Made by a program: the position numbers and the translations under genes. A stretch of DNA of 64,000 nucleotides from positions 265,366 through 329,365 of the forward strand of contig CAJQUW010005239.1 in NCBI GenBank assembly GCA_907163375.1, given 5' to 3'. The number at the start of each line of letters is the position of its first letter. The stretch's first letter is position 1. The stretch is from Prostheceraeus crozeri. Taxonomy: Eukaryota; Platyhelminthes; Polycladida; Euryleptidae. This document shows, one piece after another, positions 10,422 through 21,958 of the stretch. Below the pieces are notes generated by a model. That model was not told where the DNA came from and searched no databases. It saw nothing but the letters and a program-made list of their open reading frames with translations.

Positions 10422-13400
10422 ACATCATTCAACGATCCGAAGGCCGTATTTTACTCCGGAGATGTGGAATGGGAGTCCTTGAAGAAAGTCACCAACTGCG
10501 TGTTGCAACTTTCATGACTTCTTTTCTATCTTCGGTATATACCTTTTGCTCTTTAAAATTGTAGTAGCCCATTTTCTATCATTATTGAGCATTGATTCTG
10601 ACTTGCCACTTAGAAATTATTGTAGCGAAAGTTTGACTAGATGCTCGTTTAATGCTCACGTATTTGACTCACAAATTTACATTTGCTTGAATCATTTGGT
10701 TGCATTAGCAGATAAGTGTTCTTTATCTATACTGATTCGTAAGTTTTTGTCGTCTGCCGCCAGCTTACACGTACAGTTTACATAGGTTCTTCTCATTCCA
10801 CTCTTAATTCTTTAATGATTCATGAGACATGACACTTTTTTTCCTTTTTCCATAAAACTGCCATAACTAGGGTGACCAACTATCATATATTTCATATGAC
10901 AGTCATATATTTTCATCATCAAATAAATGACATATATATGTCATACTTTTTTCTAAAATGTCATATATTTTCATTATTCATCGTGTGTCATATTTTTTTT
11001 CTCAATGATGATGATAAACAGACTAATGAATTTGTCCATTTGTATTGTTTAGCTTCTCAGACAGGTTAAGATCAAAGTCAACCATTTTATTCAGAATTCC
11101 CTATTTCCAAGAAATTCACCTATTGTTCACGGGAATCTCTTATCTCACTAACGGTGCTGTAGGCTACCGTTAAGCAATGCCTACTGCCAGCTTTTCGCTG
11201 CTCATGCCTACATCACTGTATTAAGATGGCAAAATGAATTGTGCATGTCTACACTACGCATAGACTACGCACATGAAGTCATCCGATAATGACATAAATG
11301 CAAGTCATTCCTCATCAGTGGTGGCGCTTGCCCGGCTCTCAGAAAAAAAAGTTCAAAGATTATCGTCAATCTATTTTACTTGTCCAAATAAATCAACAGC
11401 GGTTGAGAACAAAAAGAAATTAACTCTGAACTCTTTTTCCTTTTTCCATAAAACTGCCATAACGTAGTTTACCGTAAACGCAATTCTATCTCGAAATGTT
11501 TCTTTTTTCTAGTATGACGACATTGTCTTTATTTCTTTGCTTTTATAACAAATCGGTTATTGATCAGCTTTTGCTTTTCAAACTTCATCTTTTACTCACT
11601 TTGGATTTTTGGTTCACTTAACCTAGTTATTGACCATGTCTATCCTACTTCATTTTGCTTCAGGATTATTTAAGGGTACACGTTTTGCATTACTGCTCCC
11701 TTAAAGAAGACACATTTGTATTAAAATTCAACAACTATACATGTAGACTAAAGGAAATGTTGGGATGAAATATTAATACGAGTATGTACTTAATTCTGCA
11801 CAACACTCGAGCATTGCATAGTACGCTACTTTGAAATTTCGATGTTTCTTATATTTTCCTTTTACCGTTCACTGTTATAACACTAAGCAACCAGTCTACA
11901 TCAAGTAAAGTCAAACCTGACCTTGCATTATATCATGTATACATGCTATGCGAAGCATTCTCATGAAATATACACACACTCATTTCAAAAGAACTATACT
12001 TAAATTCCTCACTGTAGACAATCGTGATTAAGTACAACATGTTTCACAAAAGCAAGCGTGAATATTTATCAATATACGAGTATCTATTGACATTTTAACT
12101 GTTAGTTTAAGTCCTGAAGGACCTTAATGTTCCCACAATGTTTTTGGTCAGTGCTTTTCCTGAAGACTCGATTTTTACTGCAGATAATTCTAAGTGCATG
12201 TATTTGGCTGTTTTGATAGATTGTGTACGAGTTTCATGTTCCATTTCTGAGAATATAATCCTGGGCTGTCCTGTAAGTTGGTATTTGGGCTTCCCAATGT
12301 GAGTTTATCATTCGGTTGTTTGCTTATAGTGGTGCCATTTTCAAATAATAGGAAGTTCATCAACATACAAAGACAGGATACGTTGAACATAAATTAAAAA
12401 TATTCATATGTTGTTACACTGCCAGTATTTCAAAATGGTCACTCTATCACAAAAAAGTCACCTGTCAAAAATTCTGATGTAGGTCTTCACCATATGTTTG
12501 TGGACTACCATTGTGTATTATAGCCATCGTTTATTGCTCAGTGGATCAAGCCATGTTCATATGTGTGAATACTCCCGTTTAATATTCGTTAATTGATAGA
12601 ATTTAGCAATCATTGATAATTCTATCTCCATTAATGCCGATAAATAAGTAAAATGTCAAAGCGAGTTTGGCCTTCATGCATCTCAAGTCTAGAATTGTTT
12701 CGCAATAGAAATCGGACTATATAGGCCTACACGTAGTGAAGGAAAAAGTTCTGACTCAATCTAATCTAATATTATGAATAAAGACTTCGACGAAAATCAT
12801 CCTGATATTCTTGACCACTCATGTCATCGAATTATTGCACAAGAATTGAGAGGATGTTGACCCATTTGTGTATGATGATGAAATGTAGTACAATGAACCA
12901 TTTATTGAGGCACACTTAAGTGTGCAGTCAAGGATGCCTATCAGATGAAAGTGAAAGTTCTGACAAGTCGTGGACAAGTGAAAATCTGAGCTTTCATTAT
13001 AACTATGACTGCAATGCGAATAGATGGGTTGCAGTTGAATGATTTGGTGTGAGAAATCTTTATCACACTGTTCATGTATCCGACGAAAATCATTCAACAG
13101 TTTCATGTGTATTGCCTTGTGGCTTGGACCCAACAGGTCTTCTATATCGTAATTAGTTTAAAATCTAGGTTAATAATGATTAATCGCATTGATCACACAA
13201 GCTTAATTATATCACAAATAATTTTATCAGCTAAGAGCAAATATTTGTAAGTCTCCATTCGGCTCTGCAGCAAAGGAGACTTGCAGAATTCTTCCACTTC
13301 AGACGTCCTTGACACTCCCTGGATCTATCATTATAAGTCATTCAAAATTATTGAACGTACACGTGTTACTAATGTGAAAATGATCAGCATTGATATTTCA

Positions 13401-14467
13401 TGCATTTTAAGTGGTGAGATAAGTAGGCTGCGTGATATTTGTAATTCAACATCGAAGTTGATTGTGTGATATGATGTCAGCTCCGATTGTTTCTAGTGAA
13501 TGTCAAAAATCTTCAGAATCCCCACAGAATCCCCATAGAAGCCCTATGGGAGCGGTGGGGGTGACCTCAATCCCCATCCCCACAGAATCCCCATACCCAC
13601 GGAAACCCTGCTAATTTTCGGCCATGCTCTCTGTAGAAACTGCGTTCTGGTTGCCGAATGTATGCCATTATTGTCTTTTGGTAGACGCTGTTGATGGCCG
13701 ATGAAACCTGAATAGAATCTATAACTGAATCATGGAAAACATGATGCACCATGGATATTGAACAACGTGCAGTCGATTGTGCCACAAGCAACACGTTGTG
13801 CAAATGTCAAGTTCCGCTGCTGGTGATAGAACTTTGTTTAGAATCATGCAAAATAGGCGGCGTTGGGGACAGCAATAATGACTCTTGTTGTTTGTGTTAT
13901 GCAATTTGCAGCGAGAATAGATAATGGTTGGGACGTCAAGGTAATTTTCTATTTCATCATAATGTCTAGTGGTCGTTCACACAGAGATAAATTGCTTTGT
14001 CTGTATTTCTGGGTATATAGATGTATTTCCTAAATGCTGATGGTCACGTCTAGAGCTAGTCTCGAGGGGCAAGAAAATAAATTTTCCATTGAACTTAATG
14101 CAAATTCAAGCCTGAATTCTGACAGACCAGAACATTGACACCACGTTAGACGCACACAGTCTGTAAATTTAGATCGTGAAGAATCGCGCGGTGTGTATAG
14201 TATTTCCATTTGACGAATTTATCACAAAGAAAATTTGAGTTAAAGATATACTTGACTTTTCGCTTGACAGGCATGCCTGCAATCTGATCGTAGAAGTTCG
14301 TAGGTTCTTTAATAAGAGCAAGAGAGTTGCTTCTGCATTGCGCGCTCTTGACCAATCATACAAGCCACAGAAAGACGAATATCTATGTCAATATCTATCA
14401 CTTGTTACCATTGCTTACAATGGCTGGAATAGGATTGTGTCCGCTCTAGAAATTGTGTCCACATACG
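10422..14467 (-). repeat. Right arm of the ~4.05 kb inverted duplication
   Basis: This is the reverse-complement partner of 1-4062. The inner junction lies at 10422, just after a short AT-rich palindromic patch (10381-10421, with repeated GAGCTCATGA and TTGAGCTA words). The left arm diverges at the mirrored base, 4062. The arm may continue to the right of 14467, but the partner sequence lies outside the window. The very high identity means the duplication is young, is kept alike by gene conversion, or is an assembly product. It is non-coding as far as can be seen. Confidence 0.95.
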
Positions 14468-14583
14468 CAAATGAATCTATCTCTGTGGTCGTTCGTCTGT
14501 GCAATCGATCGATTACCGGTGGCTGCTTTTTAATGTTTGATCATCATTCATGGCCTGCGGTGTGATCCTTTTCAGTTTCTTCG

Positions 14584-15042
14584 ATGCTACCGACTATGTC
14601 GGCAGTGTACCTGTATATATTTTGTTTTTCTATTATCATTGCCATGAATAGTGTGATCTGTCCTGCAATAAACCGACGAGGTCGCTCTTTGAATCACAAT
14701 AACCTAGCAGAAATTCGTGCCTTATTGAACGAAATAGACGATCTTGTTGCAGTTGAAGAAGCTCCAGAAAATTACGACTATTTTGAATATGAGGACGAAT
14801 CGCATCCGGGCGAATATGATAATACTCGAAGGGAAACATATGAAGAACGAGACACTGACGACGGAGATCCTGATGAGCTATCTGTCTGGGCAATTGTTCA
14901 TGATCCAACTGACTTCGAGCTGTTGCGTGATTTAATAGAAAACGCATGTCATCGAAATAATCAAGAGAAGACCCATCGAATTAGTCGAAGCAGATGGCCA
15001 GAATTAAGAATATCAGCTCACAATCATCAATATACTACATGA
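14584..15042 (+). CDS. Candidate small secreted protein, 152 aa
   Basis: An ATG-started open frame of 152 codons. Residues 5-26 (MSAVYLYIFCFSIIIAMNSV and the following IC) look like a signal peptide with a hydrophobic core and a small residue at the end. The rest is hydrophilic and acidic (residues 50-100 rich in D, E and Y). It has Arg-rich clusters at NRRGR and TRRE that could be prohormone cleavage sites and one Cys in the mature part. Residues around 112-125 (DFELLRDLIENA) would form an amphipathic helix and faintly recall the helix of corticotropin-releasing-factor-type peptides. There is no amidation signal and the match is too weak to name. The TGA stop lies in the first bases of the dispersed repeat at 15040, so the C-terminus may be cut or supplied by that repeat. 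It could be a single-exon gene, one exon, or a chance frame; no close family is recognised. Confidence 0.42.
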   Translation: MLPTMSAVYLYIFCFSIIIAMNSVICPAINRRGRSLNHNNLAEIRALLNEIDDLVAVEEAPENYDYFEYEDESHPGEYDNTRRETYEERDTDDGDPDELSVWAIVHDPTDFELLRDLIENACHRNNQEKTHRISRSRWPELRISAHNHQYTT

Positions 15043-15397
15043 TATACTTAAACGAAAAGTGTCTGTTTGTACACTTTACTTCATCCTCTGTCGCTGAATG
15101 ATAACTCATTTGAAAGATCATGATCTGTAGATGATTTCTATAATAACCAGTTCAGCAAAATACCAACCTGTGTAACTTTTATGAGCAAAAATTCGAAAAA
15201 AATGGAGTCAGCACCTCAGATGTCACAATTTTACCATTGGAAATACATAGGATTGTGTTATCCTCTCTATTTAATCTGAAAAGCAAATGATCTGATCCGG
15301 CAGACGCGAAGTTTTGCAGTAGGTTAGAGGTGTACTATGTGAAAGTTTTATGTACTACCTCGTTCCCTGCACAACTTCACGCTAGTTCCCGGACTAG
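15040..15397 (+). repeat. Dispersed repeat, copy 2
   Basis: The sequence starts TGATATACTTAAACGAAAAG and runs to CCGGACTAG. It is the reverse complement of about 4607-4959. Its first 47 bases also match 5004-5050 in direct orientation, but it lacks the second hairpin arm and loop found there. The boundary at 15040 coincides with the stop codon of the preceding open frame. Confidence 0.85.
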
Positions 15398-15517
15398 AAA
15401 GAGCAAAGAATCATTATAGAGAAATAGAGCATTGCTATTCAGAGCACTATATTCAGATTCAAGAAAAGACGCCTTGTGATTCATAAAATCATGCCGCTAA
15501 AAATTGAATTAAAAATA

Positions 15518-16310
15518 TGACATCTCAGCCAAGATGCTTTCAATAGAATCTCAACTTTTATTTAGAGACTTTCAGGGACTTGCATCAGAAAGCAGCTCAT
15601 GAAATTTCCCCATCATCAGCCTAATTTCTGCTTAATCATGATGCTTGTCGCAGACATCGAACATCAAGCATTTGTTGATGTTCGATGTGTTGCTTTTTAT
15701 CAAATATTTACTCCTTTTTGATATCCAACTTGTTTCACACTACTTACAAAGGGGACGTCATCTCGGTAGTGTATAAATACAGGAATAATCTCAAAAAAGT
15801 TTTGCTTTTTAGAAAAAGCTCAAATAATTTTTTGGACAGCAGGAACGCAATCTCCGCAAAGAACTGAATCCATATGAAGTAAATGGGTCGGCATTGCTAC
15901 ATTCAGATTTGACAGAATCATAAAATTATTCATTCTTTCTTGGCTGAAATTTCAAGTTTCTACCTCCATTTTCCATGCGATGAAAATGGAATTAAAAAAA
16001 AAATTTCAGCCAAGAAAGCACAATAAGATGACGACATTTTTATGAAGACTTGCATATAATGCAGCTCATGAACTTCCATTGATAATCAGCCTAATTTACG
16101 CATAATTAAGATGCTAGTTAGCAAATGCTAATTCTTTTGATATCAACTTGCTTCATGGTACTTTTAAAGGGGCGTCTCGGGAGTAGATATATACAAGAAT
16201 AATTTTTTAAAAAATAGCTTTTAAAACCGCACAAATAATTTTTTGGAACACAGGAACGAATTCTCCGCAAAAAACTGAATCTTTTTATGAAAAACTTTCA
16301 CTGTGTGCAG
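15518..16310 (+). repeat. Diverged tandem duplication (period ~470 bp) with two hairpins
   Basis: Blocks of 15518-15880 recur at about 16000-16310 in the same order: TCAGCCAAGA, GCAGCTCATGAA, CAGCCTAATTT, ACTTG-TTCA, AAATAATTTTTTGGA, CAGGAACG, CTCCGCAAA. They have diverged strongly. Bases 15655-15687 are a hairpin with 13-bp arms (CATCGAACATCAA). Bases 15935-15952 and 16001-16018 are exact 18-bp inverted arms (CTTTCTTGGCTGAAATTT) around an inner palindrome. No coding frame is credible. Confidence 0.7.
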
Positions 16311-17646
16311 AAACTTGTTTGAGTCGACATTCTACCTACATATACTTTGTAATTTCTACACATATAGTCTAGGAAATTTAAGTAAAAAAATAGCCGTAGT
16401 TGGAATAAATTGCAAGATTTGATATTAAGGTTTCATTTAAGTCTTAAACTTCCATTAAGCACATTGGTGAAGTTTTATAGAAATTGATGCAAATTTAGTG
16501 GTTCAATTCTTACTTTTTCTACCAGGAATTTATTTAAAGCCACTTGATTTTTAACACACTTGAAATGAGCTAAACGCATTATAAATATAAATATTCAAAG
16601 AATTAAACTGTCAGCTGACTAAGCTCTTTCTATAATTACCGTGGGTTCAATTGCTCACAAATTTTCCGAGTGAAATAATTTTCTAAAAGTTGATATAATG
16701 ATATCGAAGTAATAGGGAACTGACTCCAAAAAAGTATTAGATATCATGTCATTCATACGGAAAAGTGATGAGTGATGGATGGCTACTTTGTCGAAGTCAT
16801 GATGAAAATGACACGGAAATATATTTTTAGCATTATGCTACTATCTAAAGAAAAAGGATTTATTTTGCATGACGCCACATTGAAGCCCATTCAGAAATAC
16901 TGTGCCTAGGTAATTTGAAAAATATAATATCAGTCAAACTGGAAAATGTATGATCAGTCATTATTTCTTTAATATTGCTTTTCTTGTTCTGAAGTAGTCA
17001 CTAGGTAATCTTTTGTGCTTTTTCTATTGGTAATGCAAGAGTTAGGTCAGTATAAGTTGTTGCACGTCACGATGAAATGAACGAATAACATTCTTATTAT
17101 CTAAAATATAATCAGTCTGAACTATTTTATGAGGCGGAGATCGAAGCTGAATGTCTTGTGAATCCACATAAAGCAAATACGTTAACAAAGTTTGAGCTCA
17201 ATCGGTTTTGGGTTCTCCGTCGGGGCACTCCGAACATGATTACAGACATCTTGACACCGCTTTGGGACAACGCTGATGAGCGCTGTATTTACGTTTGAAG
17301 GTCGAAGAAAGTCAATAACTCATCAAAAAAACGTACTTGACTTGATGTATTAGAATGACCACACATACAGCGTTTATGTATTCATAGCACTATTTTTTTT
17401 CCTAAGTAGGCTACTATCATTCAAGTACTATGTATGGTCAATTTCCCGTGCCGGTACACTCATGTGTTTAGCTCAATTTGATGGGATGTCTTATATTTGG
17501 GGTTGATAGTTAACTAAAAATCTGTCGGCAGAACTGAACGGATTTAGTTTTCTGGTGATAGAATTTTGGTTCATGAATAGCCCCTTTGAAAGTGAATAAG
17601 CGGGTTTAGAATTCTAGAATGGCCTCAAACTAGATCATTCATCGGT
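16311..17646. other. AT-rich intergenic DNA
   Basis: No gene, RNA or element is recognised. Confidence 0.5.
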
Positions 17647-19006
17647 AGTCAGTGTATTTGTATCGGAGTGTAGTGCTCCACTCTGGTGCTTTTGGGAGTA
17701 ATGATACAACGACTGACAATCTGAGCCCAGTTTCGCTACCTCTTTATAGGAGCAGCGAAGAAGGGACGATCTAGGCGGTAAGCCTAGTTCGACACGTGTT
17801 AGTCTTCAGAGTGCAAGTTATGACTACGGCGCACTAGATATGCAATTCGGAATTCAGCAGGGAGATCCTTCCAGTCCTGCATTATTTTCCTTTGATCCAT
17901 TCTACCGCCAAGATTCATTGATCTGAGCTGTATTGTCTATGATGAACCAATGAAAAGCAATTGCTGTTGACCCGCTTATTGGAGAAACGCTATCATCTCG
18001 ATTTTCATACAGCTTCCGGGTTGATGAGGAATGGCTTTGCATAGCCCAAACTGCACAAGTTCTACACTCTTGTGCAGTGATGACAGCCATTTATCAGCAC
18101 TTGATTCAATGATTTCTGATAGTTTGTCAAGATTTTCCAATGACGATTTTACCCATGATTGGTGCACAAAACAACCTTTCAGTCACATTTGGGACTGTGT
18201 TGTTCGACGAGTTCGTGATGTCTCACATTCTGCATAATTATCATAATTGTTTTTCAACAGCTCCGTTAATGATGCTGGCATAGAATTACTGATATTTTGG
18301 TGTCAGTAGCGCGGCTTGATGCCTAGCCTAATCCTATGTTGTCTTGGGGGATGAAACCAAATTCGAAATAGGTAAACTCAGTTATTATACTTATTATCTA
18401 TAGCCTAAGGATGGCAATATGTGGTTTCTTTAATATTTGGCTAGGAAGAACTAGCTCTATCTCAAAATCAAATGCCTTTTCGATAAAATAGGTGCTATTT
18501 TCTATAGCTAACAGATGCTATTTTAATGCCAATACATGATAGGACTCCGACTCGAAAACATTGTCTCGAAAAACATAACATCTTGGGGAATCATCGCAAA
18601 TATTTACAAGCAATGCCTTTGGGTCGATCCTGTAATGAATGAAAGCTTAACTTTGTTACGTAAGATATTTCATAAGTAAGTAACCTTTTATTTATAGGCC
18701 TATCCTTGAAAACGCACTTTCATAGGCACTTAAAACGGTATTTCTCAATTGCAGCATGCTACGCATATCTCAACGTACATGAAAACTATAAGTCTAGCAG
18801 AATATTTCAAAAAATCTGATTTTTTTAATCACTGACATATTTAGCCTACAGATCCAAACTGTGTAATTAGGACTATCATTTCGTCAGACCAAACCTCCCT
18901 TGGCTACTCAACAGAGGCTGTTGTGCAGCTCTAGAGTCAGTGATTGTATTCGAACTCCTGTAGCACCGGAGCGGAGTTTTTCAACTCCGATACAAATAGA
19001 CTGACT
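17647..19006. mobile_element. 1.36 kb segment bounded by inverted copies of a ~70-bp hairpin
   Basis: Bases 17648-17717 fold back on themselves (GTCAGT-TATTTGTATC at one side, GATACAA-ACTGAC at the other). Bases 18936-19005 are a second hairpin of the same family in the opposite orientation. The outermost 23 bases, 17647-17669 and 18984-19006, pair with one mismatch (AGTCAGT-TATTTGTATCGGAGT). Such palindromic ends fit a non-autonomous DNA transposon, or two independent copies of a tiny fold-back element. A decayed reverse-transcriptase piece lies inside (17813-17926). No clear target duplication was found. Confidence 0.55.
17813..17926 (+). pseudogene. Fragment of a LINE reverse transcriptase
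   Basis: A 37-codon stretch reads FGIQQGDPSSPALFSF, matching the conserved non-LTR reverse-transcriptase block F.I..GVRQGDPLSPLLF. It ends at a TGA at 17924. Nothing of the YADD block or other domains can be read reliably around it, so this is a small relic. Its strand and family within LINEs remain uncertain beyond the one motif. Confidence 0.55.
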
Positions 19007-20329
19007 TCCAATAGGAGCAAAAGAGCATCGATTTGGTTTTAATTGAATTACGCAATATTTCAAAAGTACCAATGCAAAGTCACCACTTCTAACGAAGTCT
19101 TCTGGTATGTTTAATAATCAGCATTTTGTGCGTAGACTAACCGTAGTTAATACAGCCAACCATTCAGCAAACACGTTTATAAATGGAAATACTAAGGTAG
19201 AAAATGTACATCTACCTGAGAAAAACACGCTTTAATGAGACAGGCGTAATTATGTGGAACTTCATTTCAGATTTCAATGTCTACAATTTGAAACATATAT
19301 AAATGTGATACGTATTAACGATTTACGATCTTAGAGTCAGTTTTTATTCCAATCATCTCAGATCTGCCAGACCACCCTCATATTTTCTTGCAGTCAGCGT
19401 GTGAACTTCATCGAAAAAAATTAGATCCCGAAGATGACTTTTAGAGGTCATGCATAGTTCCTCATGTCCATCCATAAAAAGCATCATAAGTCTTTCGTAA
19501 AAAAAAGTCATAGGCTATTTCGGAGATCATTGTAGCCTCATTGCTTTAAATTTTGTAGAGTTGTTGTTTTGTAGTTGAACTCAGTAGGAAATCAACTGAA
19601 CGATCACAGATTTCACCAGATGAGAATAAACATGCGTGAAATTACTTCCCATCATTCATTTCCTCAGTTGTTGATAAGTCTAGATGGGTGATGAACTTGT
19701 CTGATAGGGCTCTGAATGAATCAAAGCTTCAAGTCCTAAAAAAGAACGTCCCCAAAACAGTAACTTAAATGTAAATATAATCAGTGAAGTTGAAAATGCC
19801 AGCAAGCAGAATACTGTGTTATTCGTCAGATTCATCAGAACTCGTTAAGTATCATCTGCCACACGTGCTGGTTGAAAATGATGAAGCGTGATTGTATTCA
19901 GTTTTGTCCTGCAGATGTTGATGAAAACAGAGCACGTGTAAATGCGTGCAGCGAACATTGATATTAGAAAGAAAAATCACTTTTTGTTACGCATGACACG
20001 CAGAGGCAACCTTGTTAGAATGTTGTTGAAAAAGAATTAGACTTATTTTCTGAAAGGTGGTTAACATACTCATTTATAACTTGTCGTTTTGAGAGGAAGC
20101 ATTTTGGTGTTGCAAATTAGCGTACGCGATCTTCTGAAACTAAAATGACGAAGTCGATCAGTCGCAAGCAAGTTCTACTCATACCCTAATTTAATTCCTT
20201 AGCGGTGTACCTGATGTCAGAAGTCTCTATGTTGGCTACGACGTACGAGCCGCTTGAGTTAAGGCTATTACACAAACCGCTCTGAGACTTTCACTGGCTA
20301 TGGAAAATTTATAAATAGACATTAAGAGA
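19007..20329. other. Intergenic DNA, no gene seen
   Basis: AT-rich, with only short frames and no recognisable motif. Confidence 0.5.
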
Positions 20330-20440
20330 AAACAATGGTCTTGGAGTGATGCCGCTGGGGGAATGCATCAATATTGCCAAGAGTAAGATTTAGGATGCCC
20401 AGGGAGGGATTCGAACCCTCTTCTCCAAAACCATTGTAAG
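20330..20440 (-). repeat. tRNA-derived SINE fragment
   Basis: On the minus strand, 20402-20420 reads GAGGGTTCGAATCCCTCCC, a perfect T-arm with an RNA polymerase III B box (GGTTCGAATCC). It is followed by a non-tRNA tail (TGGGCATCC onward). No A box or acceptor-stem partner is found upstream, so it is a truncated SINE or tRNA relic rather than a working tRNA gene. Confidence 0.6.
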
Positions 20441-20796
20441 CATTTTGAATACAGATGAATTGATTGAAGTGATGAGTAATAGAATTCAGAAGGTTAGTAT
20501 GAGGAGAAATGAAATTGAGTCGGACGTTCATAGGGCATTTGAATTCAAGCTTGGGTAAAATAATTTTTCAGAAGATACAATTGTTGTGAATCGCATTTTG
20601 TAGAAAATCAAAGAGCGGTGTTCATATAAATATGAAATGTTTGGGTGATTGCGAAAAGGTTTCATCCACGAGAGTAGCAATGCGCATATGCTTGTATCCT
20701 GAAAAGAGAAGAAGAAGCGGATAATATTTGATCAGAATTCGTAGATTTGGTGTGCAAATATTCAAAAACAATTGATGGGAATCGCAAATATTTCAT

Positions 20797-20914
20797 TCCG
20801 TTATCTACTACTGTTTACTACTACTTATCTACTACTGTACAGCACTTATCTACTACCGTTATCTATCTACCGTTACTTATCTACTACCGTTATCTACTAC
20901 TGTACAGCACTTCA
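20797..20914 (+). repeat. Minisatellite of TTATCTACTACYG units
   Basis: About nine imperfect copies of a 12-14 base unit (CTTATCTACTACTG, CGTTATCTACTAC), with ACTACTGTACAGCACTT repeated at both ends of the block. The open frames across it are by-products of the repeat. Confidence 0.85.
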
Positions 20915-21958
20915 ATATTACATGAAGAATTTAATTCAATTCCATCATTACATTATGATACGAAATCATTGCTCCTTCCAGAGAAGAAGTCAAGACTGTA
21001 AAATATGAGCTTCGTTTATCTGTTGGTCAACATCACCCGTTCATCTCCATACAGCAACGAATATGTACATGTCATGAAATCAAAGCGAGTCAATATTTTA
21101 ATATTGTATTGATTCTATCATCATAACATGAAAATGGAATAGTCATCATAGGATGCAAACACAAGAAGCTGCATTTCACTTCAATTGCTGAATTCCAGGA
21201 ATATTTTGTCAAGTACCCAAATAAACGACGATTTCTTAAAGATTTTTTTCTTAACAGATGACAATGCACGGCTGTCTAATGATCTTGTGATATGATTATT
21301 TTCCATTTTGATACCAAACTACATTGTGCATTTGTGATTCTTTTGTACCTATTCACAGATTTTTGAGTTGCTGTGGGATATTTTCTATGAGTTAAAAGAT
21401 GAATTATTGTAGTTTCTGATCTGGATGATGAAGTGTAGGGAAATTCAGAAAAATGCGGAAGTCAACAGAGCAACATTGATATGCCTATCTCGAAGCCGAA
21501 CACACTCATGATCCTCCAGTGTTGTGGAGATCACCCAGTAGTAGTAGACAGAAGTGAGTCATAGCTTACTCTTCGCTGCCTATATTACATAACTGAATGG
21601 AAGACCTGTACATTTACTCATGAAAGAAATAAGCAGGTTCTTACAAAAATTGCAAAACATTGAGAGCATGATTTATGACATTTTACTGAGGGAAATTTAC
21701 GTAGCTGACAATAGATTGATGGAAAGAGCTCATTCCTAACACAGCAAGCACGATTTTCTTAATATGCATGCTACCAAACTGGCCTTGGTGAAGAAGAAAC
21801 ATAGCAACCTGTCTAGCTGCATGTGGTCATATTTTTGCATGAAAATGAGAACGTCATGAAAATTAAGTTTTTGCACATCAATAGTTCAATATATATCATG
21901 ATTCCTTCACCGTCTCCAGACTATTTCACCCCAAAGCATGACGTTGAGATTCAATCAA
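20915..21958. other. Intergenic DNA before the 191-bp array
   Basis: No gene is recognised. Confidence 0.5.

Noticed and set aside
20384-20460. Functional tRNA gene
   Set aside because: A perfect T-arm is present on the minus strand, but no acceptor stem, D-arm or anticodon arm can be built upstream.
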